In this document: positions 7,610-15,494 of the stretch, one piece after another
How the letters are laid out: each line of letters opens with the position of its first letter
Numbering within the stretch: position 1 is the stretch's first letter
From: Terasakiella sp. SH-1
GTDB taxonomy: Bacteria; Pseudomonadota; Alphaproteobacteria; Rhodospirillales; Terasakiellaceae
DNA length: 64,000 nucleotides
Reading direction: 5' to 3'
Assembly (NCBI RefSeq): GCF_004564135.1
Contig: NZ_CP038255.1
Location: forward strand, 1,644,501 to 1,708,500
Made by a program: the position numbers and the translations under genes
The notes under the pieces: model-generated
Databases searched by the model: none
Seen by the model: only the letters and a program-made list of their open reading frames with translations
Told to the model about the DNA's origin: nothing

Positions 7610-8341
7610 TTGTCCGATTTTGTAAAAGTTCTGTTAATCGTGACCTTAACGATACTTGGTGCTTATGGCACTGCGTTGTTAATTTCAGTATCTAATTCTC
7701 CTGAAAATTTTGAACACATTGCGAGCGGAATTGGTGTTTTCCTATTGCCGTTTGCCACACTCACTGCTGCTTTAGTCGGTGTCAAATGGTTCCAAGAGAT
7801 CAAGGGTGCTGTTGATCTTCAAATTGCTTCTGCCCACAAGAAAGATAAAAAGAAAGAGCTTCAATTTGAGTTAGCTAATCAAGTCATTGACGCTGTATAC
7901 GAAGCACAAAATAAACTCCAAGAAATTCGCAGTCCCGCAGTCATGGAAGGTGAAAGAGAGACAATCATCAATCAGATACGAGAGCAAGAAGGCGAACAAG
8001 CAGCTAATGAAATCAATAACAATGGTATGCGTCTTCATGGTGCGGCTGGTTATTTCCGCTGGAATGAAAACCGTGAAACATACTTAGAACTTCAAAGGCT
8101 CAAGAAAAAGTTTGGATTTATATTCGGTTCAGAAGAACCAATCGAAACGATCCTCCATCAATGGCGTTCAGTTCGAGCAGCAGCAATTGTAATCGCACAA
8201 GGAGGCCAAGTTGAAAACCTTGAATGGAGACTATGGGAAGTTGGCAATGATGATGATGAAGTATACCAAACAATGAATGCAGCTATTACCCAAGTCGAAG
8301 AACTCTGCGGACCCGTTCTGAGAGATACAATTTCAAATTAA
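7610..8341 (+). CDS. membrane-anchored coiled-coil protein of unknown function
   Basis: A 243-residue protein with two N-terminal hydrophobic helices (about 5-25 and 38-60) followed by a long charged helical region: KKDKKKELQFELANQVIDAV (about 77-96) and ERETIINQIREQEGEQ (about 114-129). The C-terminal part ends with VEELCGPVLRDTI. The start is TTG at 7610, with GGGGGAG about 6 bases upstream and an in-frame stop at 7604. The layout (two helices, then coiled coil, cytoplasmic domain) resembles the AbiC-like protein at 2131 in outline but the sequence does not. It is the last gene of the accessory block. Confidence 0.65.
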   Translation: MSDFVKVLLIVTLTILGAYGTALLISVSNSPENFEHIASGIGVFLLPFATLTAALVGVKWFQEIKGAVDLQIASAHKKDKKKELQFELANQVIDAVYEAQNKLQEIRSPAVMEGERETIINQIREQEGEQAANEINNNGMRLHGAAGYFRWNENRETYLELQRLKKKFGFIFGSEEPIETILHQWRSVRAAAIVIAQGGQVENLEWRLWEVGNDDDEVYQTMNAAITQVEELCGPVLRDTISN

Positions 8342-8479
8342 AGCCCAATCGATCAGATGATTTAAACCATCCTCCGAATTTAAATACAGCTCACCACCAT
8401 TTGTGCAACCAAATGAGCAACTACACAATTATTAAAATTATATAACACGTTGAATTTAATTAGAATAATCAATTGCAAT

Positions 8480-8511
8480 ACGGAGGTTTTGACTTTCCCT
8501 ATCCCTCCGCC
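8480..8511 (+). other. possible attachment site / tRNA 3'-end remnant
   Basis: TCCCTCCGCCA at 8501-8511 resembles the 3' end of a tRNA (Ser-like) or tmRNA gene, ends in CCA, and is followed at once by a strong terminator as after a stable-RNA gene. CGGAGG (8480-8485) can pair with CCTCCG (8503-8508). No complete tRNA can be drawn upstream, as expected for the distal att repeat left by integration into a tRNA 3' end. Inference; the intact tRNA should lie left of the window. Confidence 0.35.
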
Positions 8512-8513
8512 AT

Positions 8514-8539
8514 TAAAACCCCGCTTCGGCGGGGTTTTT
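8514..8539 (+). terminator. strong Rho-independent terminator
   Basis: AAAACCCCGC, loop TTCG, GCGGGGTTTT plus more T residues. A perfect 10-bp stem with a UUCG tetraloop. Confidence 0.9.
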
Positions 8540-8835
8540 TATTGTCTTTAAAGACTTGTTCAAATTGAGTTGAATTTGGCTAAAATCCTGTAGCCTGAAA
8601 ACCTGCTACCTTCCTCTCAATCCACCTGCGTCTGAACCTGTCTCCCCCCCTTCCGGTTATCACGGGTTTTATGCCTCGCTGGATAAAAATTAGCTTGTAT
8701 TCAAACGTCCCATACGCTATTCCCTCTAAATAGTATGTAATTTTTTTGATGATTTAAGCGGTTATTATTCTTAATCGACTTTATGGGTGGTGCGAAAACG
8801 TGACGTAGAGTTGGAAGCTTAAAGGGGAAAATGTG

Positions 8836-9561
8836 ATGAAAAAGGTCTGTTCTGTAGCTGTCGGCTTGGCGCTTTTAGGTGCAGCGAATGCACATGCAGC
8901 TGATTTGGCAACGCCAGTCTATGTAAAAGCTGGTGTGGGTTATGTAAATTTCACTGACCAGCGGGCAGAAGCCACTCGTGGTATGAATCCAGTTCCAGAC
9001 ATCATGACCACCGATTTCACAGACACACAAGCCGTTGCTTTGGGTGTTGGTTACAGTGTGACAGACTCTATCGACCTGGAAGCGACATACCAATACAACT
9101 TGGCTTCCAAATCAAACGCCATGTCTTGGACGCAAGGTGGCGCCCTTGAGGCAGGCCACTATAATGTGACAGTACAGACATCTTCGTTAATGTTAAATGC
9201 GCTGGTAAAGCTTAATAGCCTAACGAATGAAGCAAAAACGATTCGCCCCTATGTCGGGTTAGGTGTGGGTGTGGCAGCACATAGAATATCTGATCTGGAG
9301 ACCGTGGGTACATATTACGATTATAGGGTTAACGATAAGGCGAACTACTCTCTTGCAGGCAGAGCGACACTGGGTGCGGTGTATGACATCAGTGAAAAAG
9401 TGTCACTCGACTTGTCTTACTCTTTGGCACACTATGGCGTAGCTAAGGGTGATAAAATATGGCATGAGGTAGGCGGTACTTCTCAGGGTCCTGTAGAGAC
9501 ACCAATGGCTTTTGATGTACTCAATCATGAAGCTTTATTTTCACTAAGATATAATTTCTAA
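8836..9561 (+). CDS. outer membrane beta-barrel protein
   Basis: A 241-residue exported protein. It has a classic signal peptide (MKKVCSVAVGLALLGAANA, then HAADLA), alternating strands such as YVKAGVGYVNF, VALGVGYSVTDSIDLEATYQ and RPYVGLGVGVAAH, and a C-terminal aromatic strand ending LFSLRYNF, typical for barrels inserted by the BAM complex. Size and the AtpV-x-GVGVG style fit an OmpA/OmpW-like eight-stranded barrel with no periplasmic domain. GTG at 8833 is an alternative start, but ATG at 8836 is better spaced from AGGGG. Two hairpins follow the gene. Substrate or partner is not evident. Confidence 0.8.
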   Translation: MKKVCSVAVGLALLGAANAHAADLATPVYVKAGVGYVNFTDQRAEATRGMNPVPDIMTTDFTDTQAVALGVGYSVTDSIDLEATYQYNLASKSNAMSWTQGGALEAGHYNVTVQTSSLMLNALVKLNSLTNEAKTIRPYVGLGVGVAAHRISDLETVGTYYDYRVNDKANYSLAGRATLGAVYDISEKVSLDLSYSLAHYGVAKGDKIWHEVGGTSQGPVETPMAFDVLNHEALFSLRYNF

Positions 9562-9591
9562 TTTCATAGTGAAACTGTTCGCTAGGTTTAC

Positions 9592-9623
9592 TTTTCCATC
9601 CTCACTATATTGAGGATGGAAAA
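9592..9623. terminator. 13-bp perfect hairpin after the barrel gene
   Basis: TTTTCCATCCTCA, CTATAT, TGAGGATGGAAAA. The A/T ends allow it to act as a terminator in both directions. Confidence 0.7.
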
Positions 9624-9653
9624 CAGTCTTCAAATGGGACAGAAAACTGACTG

Positions 9654-9685
9654 GCCGCTTCACCGTCAGGGAAGCGGCTTTTTTT
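9654..9685 (+). terminator. second Rho-independent terminator after the barrel gene
   Basis: GCCGCTTC, a 9-base loop, GAAGCGGC, then seven T. With the hairpin at 9592 it makes a tandem stop for the outer membrane protein transcript. Confidence 0.85.
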
Positions 9686-9700
9686 ATAATTTCCCCCACC

Positions 9701-9907
9701 TCAAGCCCGGCTTGGTAAACGGAAGTATTTTTTAAGCTCCCCCATCATCCGTGTTTCAAATTCTGCGCAGAAGCATGTTTCATAGCTTGCACCAGAGTGG
9801 CTGCAAGACGATTGTTCAAAACACGATTTGCATCGTTGCTCGCGAACATAGGCATAACAGCCTTCCACAGATTGGAAATGTTTATTGTTCCTGAATTCGT
9901 AAGTCAT
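9701..9907 (-). CDS. small cysteine-rich protein
   Basis: A 68-residue protein with six cysteines within about 35 residues (GCYAY, RCKSCFEQSSC, ETCFC), a density that suggests metal binding, for instance an Fe-S cluster or zinc. There is no signal peptide. The ATG at 9907 is chosen because GAGG lies 9 bases upstream; the frame could start at 9940. Family not recognised. Confidence 0.6.
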   Translation of the reverse strand: MTYEFRNNKHFQSVEGCYAYVREQRCKSCFEQSSCSHSGASYETCFCAEFETRMMGELKKYFRLPSRA

Positions 9908-9987
9908 GTCAGATACCTCATTAAAATACGGCGGTATCAACTTTATTTATTATCATTCGGTTTCTTACATATTGCCGATATAAACTT

Positions 9988-10785
9988 TTAATTTTGCGCC
10001 TTTTCCTCCCCCTCTCTTTTTATAAATGACGAGAATTCATAGCCAAGCTGTTCAAACAGGCTTTTAATCTGCCCGTTATTTTGCAGCTCTCTTAATGCCT
10101 GATTAAAATCAGCAATGATTGCAGCACCATCCGGGTGCCCAGCCCGGATCATTAAATGTAAAGGCTTACTTTCAATCACTTCCTTATGCAGAACATATAT
10201 TCTTTTCCAGTGGGAGATATTTCTATTGAGATAATGCTGTAGAACCAGTTCATCTTCCAAAATGGCATCGACCCGTCCATGTTCAAGCATTTTAATCCCT
10301 TGAGCCAGATGACTGACATAGACAATGCGCTTTTCAAACCGCTTTAAGGTTGCTGCGTTGTAGCCATAGCCACGGATCAAACCAACGGTGAACCCCTTGG
10401 GCAGAAAGACACTGCGGGTTAAGAGTTTCAAGTTATTGGCCATATAAGGCTTGCTATACAGAAAATATTTTTCCCTGTCTTTTTTATACCAAGCACCAAT
10501 AATACCGTCGGCCTCAGCTTTTTCAGCCATGCTCAGGGCACGTTTCCAAGGGTAATAGTCCGTTTTCAAACGATACCCGGAACGACCAAGGGCCATCCTG
10601 ACAATCCCTGTCCCCAGCCCCTCCTGTGCCATCGTAGGCGAATTGAACGGAGGGTAATCATCATTAACCAGTAATAAACTTGCCCCATTGGCCGCATCAG
10701 CATTTTTAAGGCACAGAAGAAAAGACAGCCCACATACAAGAAATGCCATCTGTATCGCCGTAACTATGCTTAAAAAACGTGCCAT
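9988..10785 (-). CDS. periplasmic solute-binding-like protein (SBP family 3)
   Basis: A 265-residue exported protein: signal peptide in the first ~31 residues ending ADA, then a family-3 bacterial solute-binding fold (LLVNDDYPPFNSP, GIVRMALGRSGY, the two-lobed pattern ADGIIGAWYKK and GRVDAILEDELVLQHYL, and a C-terminal FNQALRELQNNGQIKSLFEQLGY). Members bind amino acids or act as stand-alone sensors. No permease or ATPase gene is next to it, so it may serve a distant transporter or signalling protein. The ligand cannot be read from the sequence. Confidence 0.8.
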   Translation of the reverse strand: MARFLSIVTAIQMAFLVCGLSFLLCLKNADAANGASLLLVNDDYPPFNSPTMAQEGLGTGIVRMALGRSGYRLKTDYYPWKRALSMAEKAEADGIIGAWYKKDREKYFLYSKPYMANNLKLLTRSVFLPKGFTVGLIRGYGYNAATLKRFEKRIVYVSHLAQGIKMLEHGRVDAILEDELVLQHYLNRNISHWKRIYVLHKEVIESKPLHLMIRAGHPDGAAIIADFNQALRELQNNGQIKSLFEQLGYEFSSFIKREGEEKAQN

Positions 10786-10900
10786 ATACCCATAAGTTTC
10801 AAAGGTGATACATATTCGTTACACGATAGTAACGCTATCAACTTGTAATTCTCATCACCCAAATGGGTGTCTTCCAAGTAGATTGTTCACAAAGTGGAAA

Positions 10901-11296
10901 TCAGTCACCCATTTCCCATTCTGCTTCGTGAAGAATACGTCGATAGGATTCACACACAGGAAAACGCACATCATTTTTTAAAATAATTTCATAAGTCCCA
11001 TCGACCTTTTCCACTTTCTTCACCGCACCTTTTAACACCCAGTGCTGTAAATGAACGCAATTGCCATCAAATGCCTTTAAGTCGTGTACCGCATCGCTAA
11101 AACGGTAAAGGATACGATCTTCCCCTTTTTCACCATAAACACGAATGAAGTGTTTTTCCTCACTGACCGCCCAAACCACAGGGCCAATATCTTGTGTTAA
11201 CCTGGCAAAAAACTTTGGCGCAGATGGCTCTTTTTTCACGGGTGCTTCTTTAGGGGCAGTTTTTTTAAAGAAAAACATGTCAAACAATCGTTTCAT
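10901..11296 (-). CDS. LytTR-type DNA-binding domain protein
   Basis: A 131-residue protein. After a Lys/Pro-rich N-terminus (about 10-28) comes a LytTR-like domain at about 35-128: VWAVSEEKHFIRVYGEKGED, RILYRFSDAVHDL, CVHLQHWVLKGAVKKVEKVD and YEIILKNDVRFPVCESYRRI follow the beta pattern of LytTR (strand, strand, helix, HRSYLVN-like strand, final vSRry-like segment). No receiver domain is attached, so activity may be controlled by a partner. The N-terminal stretch MFFFKK is short and might touch the membrane. It is next to a mobile-looking repeat. Confidence 0.65.
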   Translation of the reverse strand: MKRLFDMFFFKKTAPKEAPVKKEPSAPKFFARLTQDIGPVVWAVSEEKHFIRVYGEKGEDRILYRFSDAVHDLKAFDGNCVHLQHWVLKGAVKKVEKVDGTYEIILKNDVRFPVCESYRRILHEAEWEMGD

Positions 11297-11311
11297 ATCA
11301 TGGCTCTAGGT

Positions 11312-11497
11312 CTAGGGTCAGGACCGATTAATTTACTGAGTTTGGTTTGTAAAAAATGCCGAAGGGACGGGCTCAAAATAAAGGTGGCTCGCGTTATAAA
11401 ACTCTTGCAATGGAGGGCACTGCGACGAGTTTCATGCCTAATCCACCTTTATTTTGAGCGCCGCCAAACTTAGTAAATTAATCGGTCCTGACCCTAG
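11312..11497. mobile_element. 186-bp nested inverted-repeat element (MITE-like)
   Basis: The outer arms at 11312-11345 and 11464-11497 match at 33 of 34 positions and begin CTAGGGTCAGG. A second, perfect 17-bp pair lies inside (11371-11387 with 11443-11459), and AAACTC/GAGTTT (11398-11403, 11427-11432) sits within that. No coding capacity. The layout resembles a small non-autonomous element or a REP doublet. Confidence 0.75.
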
Positions 11498-11927
11498 CCA
11501 TATATAATCACTCTTTGCCTCTTTTTCAAAGCCGTACGTTTAAGATTCGGATAAGGAAAGATACCCCGACGCAAGATAAACAACACATAAATCGAAAATA
11601 GGTAGCCAACTAATAAAACCATACAGAGTGTCTATTTTCGAAATAACAACAGACAAAAGAAGAATCTACACCTTAGAAGTGCAAAGCAAGTTCTATTATT
11701 TTAAAGGAATTGCAGTATTAATTAGAGTAATAACAAATACTTATACAATTGAGTAATGTGATTATGTAACCTGTATCTTTCAACAAAGTCAGTATGTTAA
11801 AGCCAAAAAAATGGACCAAAGCCATTCTACACCTTGCTATAGAGTTGAATATAATTAGAATGTGGAGCCACTTGTGAATAAACAAAATTAAAAATCATTC
11901 ACAAAAAGCTAAGCTAGGGAGCCATAG
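11498..11927. other. AT-rich leader of the globin-coupled chemoreceptor
   Basis: About 430 bases with no gene found. Composition is markedly AT-rich towards 11.7-11.9 kb. An AGGGAG ribosome site lies just before the ATG at 11928. I could not assign a -35/-10 pair with confidence. Confidence 0.4.
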
Positions 11928-14084
11928 ATGGTCGGAAACGATAATCGCATTTCATCCGACGCAAACTTTTTTGATTGGACAGGCCATGAAAAAAGTTTGC
12001 TACAACAATTGGGTAAGCTGCTTGAACCAGCCCTGCCCAATGTCTTTAACAAGTTCTACGATTACCTTGAAACGATTGAGCATCTAAAAATACAAATTGA
12101 TCGCGCAGGTGGTGCTGAACGTCTGAAAGAGGCTCAGAAAAAACACTGGGAGCATCTTTTCAACCAGATTGATTCTGAACAATTCAGAAAAGAAACCATC
12201 GCCATTGGTCGGGCTCATGACAAAATCGGCCTAAAACCAGACTGGTACCTTGGTGGATATCACTACCTTCTTGTCGGCACCTTAAATGAGCTGCGCCGTC
12301 TTGAACGCAATGTGGAAAAACGCGGTCAGTTTATTGACGTTTTCCTCAAGGCCATGTTTTACGATATTGAGCTTTCTCTGTCTGCTTATGTGGAAATTGG
12401 GTCTTCCAATATCATCAAATCTGAAATCCTGACAATTTCAGACATGCTGGAACGCGAAGCAACCAACACTATCGGTGAAGTTGCCCATAAGTCAGCCAAA
12501 TTTAACCAAATTTCCAAACAGGTTGCCAAACGTTCCACGGGCCTGCAAGATATCGTTAATGATATGGCAGATTTAACCGCCCAGTTTTCTCAGGATGTAC
12601 AAACGATTGCCAGCCTGAGTGATAACCTCAAGGAACTCAGCAGCAATATCGGCATGCAGGTGAATGAAACCTCTCAAGCCACACAGGCCGTTTCCCAACT
12701 CAGCCAAGAAGCCTCCAGTGCCGTTGAACGGTTGAACCTGGCAACGGACCAGATTGCCGGGGTCGTGACCCTGATTAAGGACATTGCCGCCCAGACAAAA
12801 ATGTTATCGCTGAACGCCACCATCGAAGCCGCACGTGCTGGTTCTTACGGCAAAGGTTTTGCCGTTGTTGCCCAGGAAGTAAAAGGGCTGGCAGGTCAAA
12901 CAGAAAACAGTATTACACAAGTTTCGAGCCATTCTGCCGACATCTCGCAAGAGGCATCGGCAACAACGAAAAACATCAATGATATTGAAGGCTCTATCAC
13001 ACAAATGGCTGAACAGGCTGGCGAAATTTCAAATGCTGTAGGGGATCAATTATCTTCTGCCAACGAAATTTCATCCCGAATGGGTGAAGCTGTTACCAAA
13101 TCGGCCAATGTTGCCGATCAGATGGGTTATATTCGCGAACAGGCTGAAGAAAACCTTCAATCCTCTATGGCTCTATCCTCAATTTCACAAATGTTGACAC
13201 AGGATATGGAGACATTGCGCGCCCGGATTTTAAGCATCGTGGGTAGCTCAACCGTTAAAGATGATCATATCCGTGTTCCTGTTGCCCTTGATGCCAATAT
13301 CATCGACAAAGAAAACTCTTACCCCTGTAAAATCGTCGATCTGTCCTTGGCCGGGGTGATGCTCAGCTTTCAAGGCGATAATCCTCATCATGATATTGCG
13401 ATGGGAACATCCTGCGAGCTTGAATTCGACCTGCTGGGGTCTGCACGCTGTCGCACATTAATGCCGTCAGCCAACCATCTTCATATTCAGTTCATGGACC
13501 TGCGTGATAGAGAAATCACCATTCTGCGTGAATACGCCCAGGAAGTTATGGCAAAAGATTTCCAAATGGGGGCGATTTGTCAGGATGCCGCCGGGCAAAT
13601 TCAACGGGCCTTTAATGAGTCTGTGAAAAACGGCCTGATTGATATTGATGACTTGCTGGATGAAGAATATACCCTGATTGAAGGGACTGATCCCAAGCAG
13701 TTTATGACAAAGTTTGTTAACTTTACCGACCGTGTTCTTCCCCCTATTCAGGAGAAGGTCATGGAAAATAACGATGAAATTTTGCTCTGTTGTGCGGCTG
13801 ATCGTAACGGTTATATTGGCACCCACAACAAGATGTATTCTCACCCGCAAAAACCGGGGGAAACCGTCTGGAATACAGCAAACTGTCGAAACCGGCGTAT
13901 CTTTGATGATAAAGCGGGCCTATTGGCCGCCCATAACAGGGAACCCATGTTTACCCAAACATACGAACGCGATATGGGGGGCGGGAAAGTCGTTTATCTC
14001 AAAGAAGTAGACTGCCCTATCTTTATTGAAGGAGAATATGGCACCGAACATTGGGGTAACTTGCGCGTTGGCTATAAAGCCTAA
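11928..14084 (+). CDS. globin-coupled chemoreceptor with PilZ-like and extra C-terminal sensory domain
   Basis: A 718-residue soluble receptor with no membrane helix. A protoglobin-type heme domain spans about 12-155; His97 in [17 protein letters not shown] is the likely proximal heme ligand, as in HemAT aerotaxis receptors. A methyl-accepting signalling domain covers about 170-435, with the conserved hairpin tip [20 protein letters not shown] at about 285-304. A PilZ-like domain at about 445-540 keeps DLSLAG (471-476) but has only the second arginine of RxxxR. A C-terminal domain (545-718, with [20 protein letters not shown] and RDMGGG) resembles one found in other alphaproteobacterial receptors but I cannot name it. 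Likely role: oxygen (or NO/CO) taxis, perhaps tuned by c-di-GMP. Confidence 0.88.
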   Translation: MVGNDNRISSDANFFDWTGHEKSLLQQLGKLLEPALPNVFNKFYDYLETIEHLKIQIDRAGGAERLKEAQKKHWEHLFNQIDSEQFRKETIAIGRAHDKIGLKPDWYLGGYHYLLVGTLNELRRLERNVEKRGQFIDVFLKAMFYDIELSLSAYVEIGSSNIIKSEILTISDMLEREATNTIGEVAHKSAKFNQISKQVAKRSTGLQDIVNDMADLTAQFSQDVQTIASLSDNLKELSSNIGMQVNETSQATQAVSQLSQEASSAVERLNLATDQIAGVVTLIKDIAAQTKMLSLNATIEAARAGSYGKGFAVVAQEVKGLAGQTENSITQVSSHSADISQEASATTKNINDIEGSITQMAEQAGEISNAVGDQLSSANEISSRMGEAVTKSANVADQMGYIREQAEENLQSSMALSSISQMLTQDMETLRARILSIVGSSTVKDDHIRVPVALDANIIDKENSYPCKIVDLSLAGVMLSFQGDNPHHDIAMGTSCELEFDLLGSARCRTLMPSANHLHIQFMDLRDREITILREYAQEVMAKDFQMGAICQDAAGQIQRAFNESVKNGLIDIDDLLDEEYTLIEGTDPKQFMTKFVNFTDRVLPPIQEKVMENNDEILLCCAADRNGYIGTHNKMYSHPQKPGETVWNTANCRNRRIFDDKAGLLAAHNREPMFTQTYERDMGGGKVVYLKEVDCPIFIEGEYGTEHWGNLRVGYKA

Positions 14085-14097
14085 CAAGATGAATGAC

Positions 14098-14124
14098 AAA
14101 AGGGGAACAGCGTTTCCCCTTTTT
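14098..14124 (+). terminator. Rho-independent terminator after the chemoreceptor
   Basis: AAAAGGGGAA, CAGCG, TTTCCCCTTTT, followed by more T. Confidence 0.85.
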
Positions 14125-14139
14125 ATCTTACAGCTCTTA

Positions 14140-14405
14140 GAGCCTGCCCCAAAAGTATTTGTTACTTTTCATAGCCTTATGTTTGTTCGTCAGTAGAAAA
14201 GATTTGTGAGGTGATGCTGGAGGCATCATAAGCAAATCTTGACGCCCTGACGGGCGAACATAAGGCTACCCTTCGGGTCAACGTCTCAGGGGCAACTGTC
14301 GCGTCAACACGTTTAACCGATGCCCCGCATCGCTTTGCACGTGTTTCCTAACTTTTATCCTTGAGTAAGTTGATGAAAAACAACAAATACTTTCGGGTCA
14401 GGCTC
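14140..14405. mobile_element. 266-bp multi-hairpin inverted-repeat element
   Basis: Outer arms at 14140-14163 and 14382-14405 match at 22 of 24 positions. Inside are two hairpins: one at 14172-14268 (22-nt arms with 3 mismatches, then AAGATTTG/CAAATCTT, then apex GATGC-TGGAG-GCATC) and one at 14306-14345 (AACACGT/ACGTGTT around CGATGC-CCC-GCATCG). Both apices share GATGC/GCATC. The right outer arm ends in GGGTCAGGCTC, echoing the ends of the element at 11312. No coding capacity. Confidence 0.7.
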
Positions 14406-14507
14406 TTAATTCCCGTTGATCTTGCGCATGAGAAAAGCCAGAAGACCAATCACAACCACAACAGTTGTCACAACCCCACCAATGCCAAACATTGCAATAC
14501 TATCCAT
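14406..14507 (-). CDS. 33-residue single-pass membrane peptide
   Basis: A small gene missed by length cut-offs. It starts at ATG 14507 with AAGGAG 9 bases upstream (14517-14522 on the minus strand) and encodes MDSIAMFGIGGVVTTVVVVI followed by GLLAFLMRKINGN. It is one transmembrane helix with a positively charged C-terminal end, in the style of small subunits or regulators of membrane complexes. It lies about 90 bp beyond the 3' end of the FNR-like gene, and its stop codon touches the outer arm of the repeat element at 14140-14405, so the element may have inserted at its end. Function unknown. Confidence 0.65.
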   Translation of the reverse strand: MDSIAMFGIGGVVTTVVVVIGLLAFLMRKINGN

Positions 14508-14598
14508 GACGGATGCTCCTTTTTGACGGCGTTTTCAGATGAAGACCATCATGACAAGGGGGCAGCATTAGAGCATTGCGATTTATCAATAAAATAGA

Positions 14599-15303
14599 TT
14601 AATTTTCGTTGGCGATGGATTGCAAACGATCCAGATCGGCCCAGAAATGGTTTTTGCCCATATCTTTTAAAGACCCCTCCCGCTTGAATTCCGCAATAAT
14701 GCGCGAGGTGGTTTCTGTTGTCACGCCAAGAATAGCCCCAAGGTCTTCCCGGCTGAATAAATGGCAGCTATGATCTTTTTCATCAGACAGGCCAATAACC
14801 AAACGTGCGACACGGGATTTAGAACTTCCTGTTGAAAGTTCTGTCAACCATTCATCTGCCCGCTGCACAGCTGTATGCCAACGTGACAACAACTGTGTAT
14901 GAATACGGGGCGTTTCCTTGTTTAAACGTTCCACAACTTCACGCGGGATTTGACACAGTTCAGCATCACGCAAAATGGTGGCATAATGTTCATACGTCGG
15001 ATTAACCAGTGTTTCCAGCCCGGCGACATCTCCGGTGCGTAACAAGCGAACAATACGTTGGGCACCATCAGGCAAATATTGTGTTAGCTTGATCACCCCA
15101 CTGCGCACAGTATAGAGAAACTCCCCCTCATCGCCTTCACTATAAAGGCTTTCCCCCTGCCGTTTACTGATTTCCGTAATCGGTTTATGGATCAGCTCAA
15201 AATCATCATGTTCGAGATCAGCAAATAATGCGAGGTGACGAATGCCACAATTCTCACATGACGAAATTCCCGTCCAAGCGTTGGCAATGGCTTGTTTTTC
15301 CAA
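14599..15303 (-). CDS. Crp/Fnr family transcription regulator, FNR-like
   Basis: A 234-residue regulator. Cyclic-nucleotide-binding fold at about 22-140 (LYSEGDEGEFLYTVRSG), long dimer helix, then winged HTH at about 185-225 with TTETTSRIIAEF, where the E..SR pattern equals the DNA-contacting Glu-Ser-Arg of E. coli FNR and predicts TTGAT-N4-ATCAA sites. N-terminal CENC (Cys16, Cys19) and Cys117 align with three of the four FNR cluster cysteines; the position of FNR Cys29 has no cysteine. Oxygen sensing by a 4Fe-4S cluster is therefore uncertain. The start is TTG with AAAGG 7 bases upstream. It is divergent from the cyclase gene, whose promoter it may control. Confidence 0.85.
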   Translation of the reverse strand: MEKQAIANAWTGISSCENCGIRHLALFADLEHDDFELIHKPITEISKRQGESLYSEGDEGEFLYTVRSGVIKLTQYLPDGAQRIVRLLRTGDVAGLETLVNPTYEHYATILRDAELCQIPREVVERLNKETPRIHTQLLSRWHTAVQRADEWLTELSTGSSKSRVARLVIGLSDEKDHSCHLFSREDLGAILGVTTETTSRIIAEFKREGSLKDMGKNHFWADLDRLQSIANEN

Positions 15304-15494
15304 GGCGGTGCCTTTCTACTCACAACACTACATATGCATTAACTCCTAAATATTTACCCTATTTTCTAAATTCTTTTCAATGCTATTCTTGAATACGATA
15401 TAATTTTTCGGTTCTCTTTGGCTTCAAAGACTTGCATGATCATCACAAGGCGATAACTTCTGCCCCATAAGGTCTCTGATAAGAAAGGTGAACA

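Larger units (their letters stand above)
1..8511. mobile_element. accessory region / probable genomic island (left part outside window)
   Basis: The block has a tyrosine integrase at the left edge, a second recombinase, a phage-type adenine methyltransferase fused to HTH domains, an AbiC-like protein and many small genes I do not recognise. Normal core genes begin only after 8.8 kb. The right boundary is inferred from a short tRNA-3'-like sequence at 8501-8511 followed by a strong terminator. The left boundary is not in the window. The extent is inference; a comparison with related genomes lacking the block would settle it. Confidence 0.6.
8342..8835. other. intergenic junction between the accessory block and core chromosome
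   Basis: About 490 bases without a gene. It holds the att-like sequence and terminator described separately, then AT-rich DNA leading to the outer membrane protein gene. I could not identify a clear promoter by eye. Confidence 0.5.

Noticed and set aside
8480-8511. Complete tRNA or tmRNA gene
   Set aside because: Only the 3'-like end can be seen; no D-arm or anticodon arm can be drawn upstream.
14361-14597. 78-residue plus-strand frame rich in His and Asn
   Set aside because: It is the antisense shadow of the small membrane peptide and of the repeat element; composition is not protein-like.
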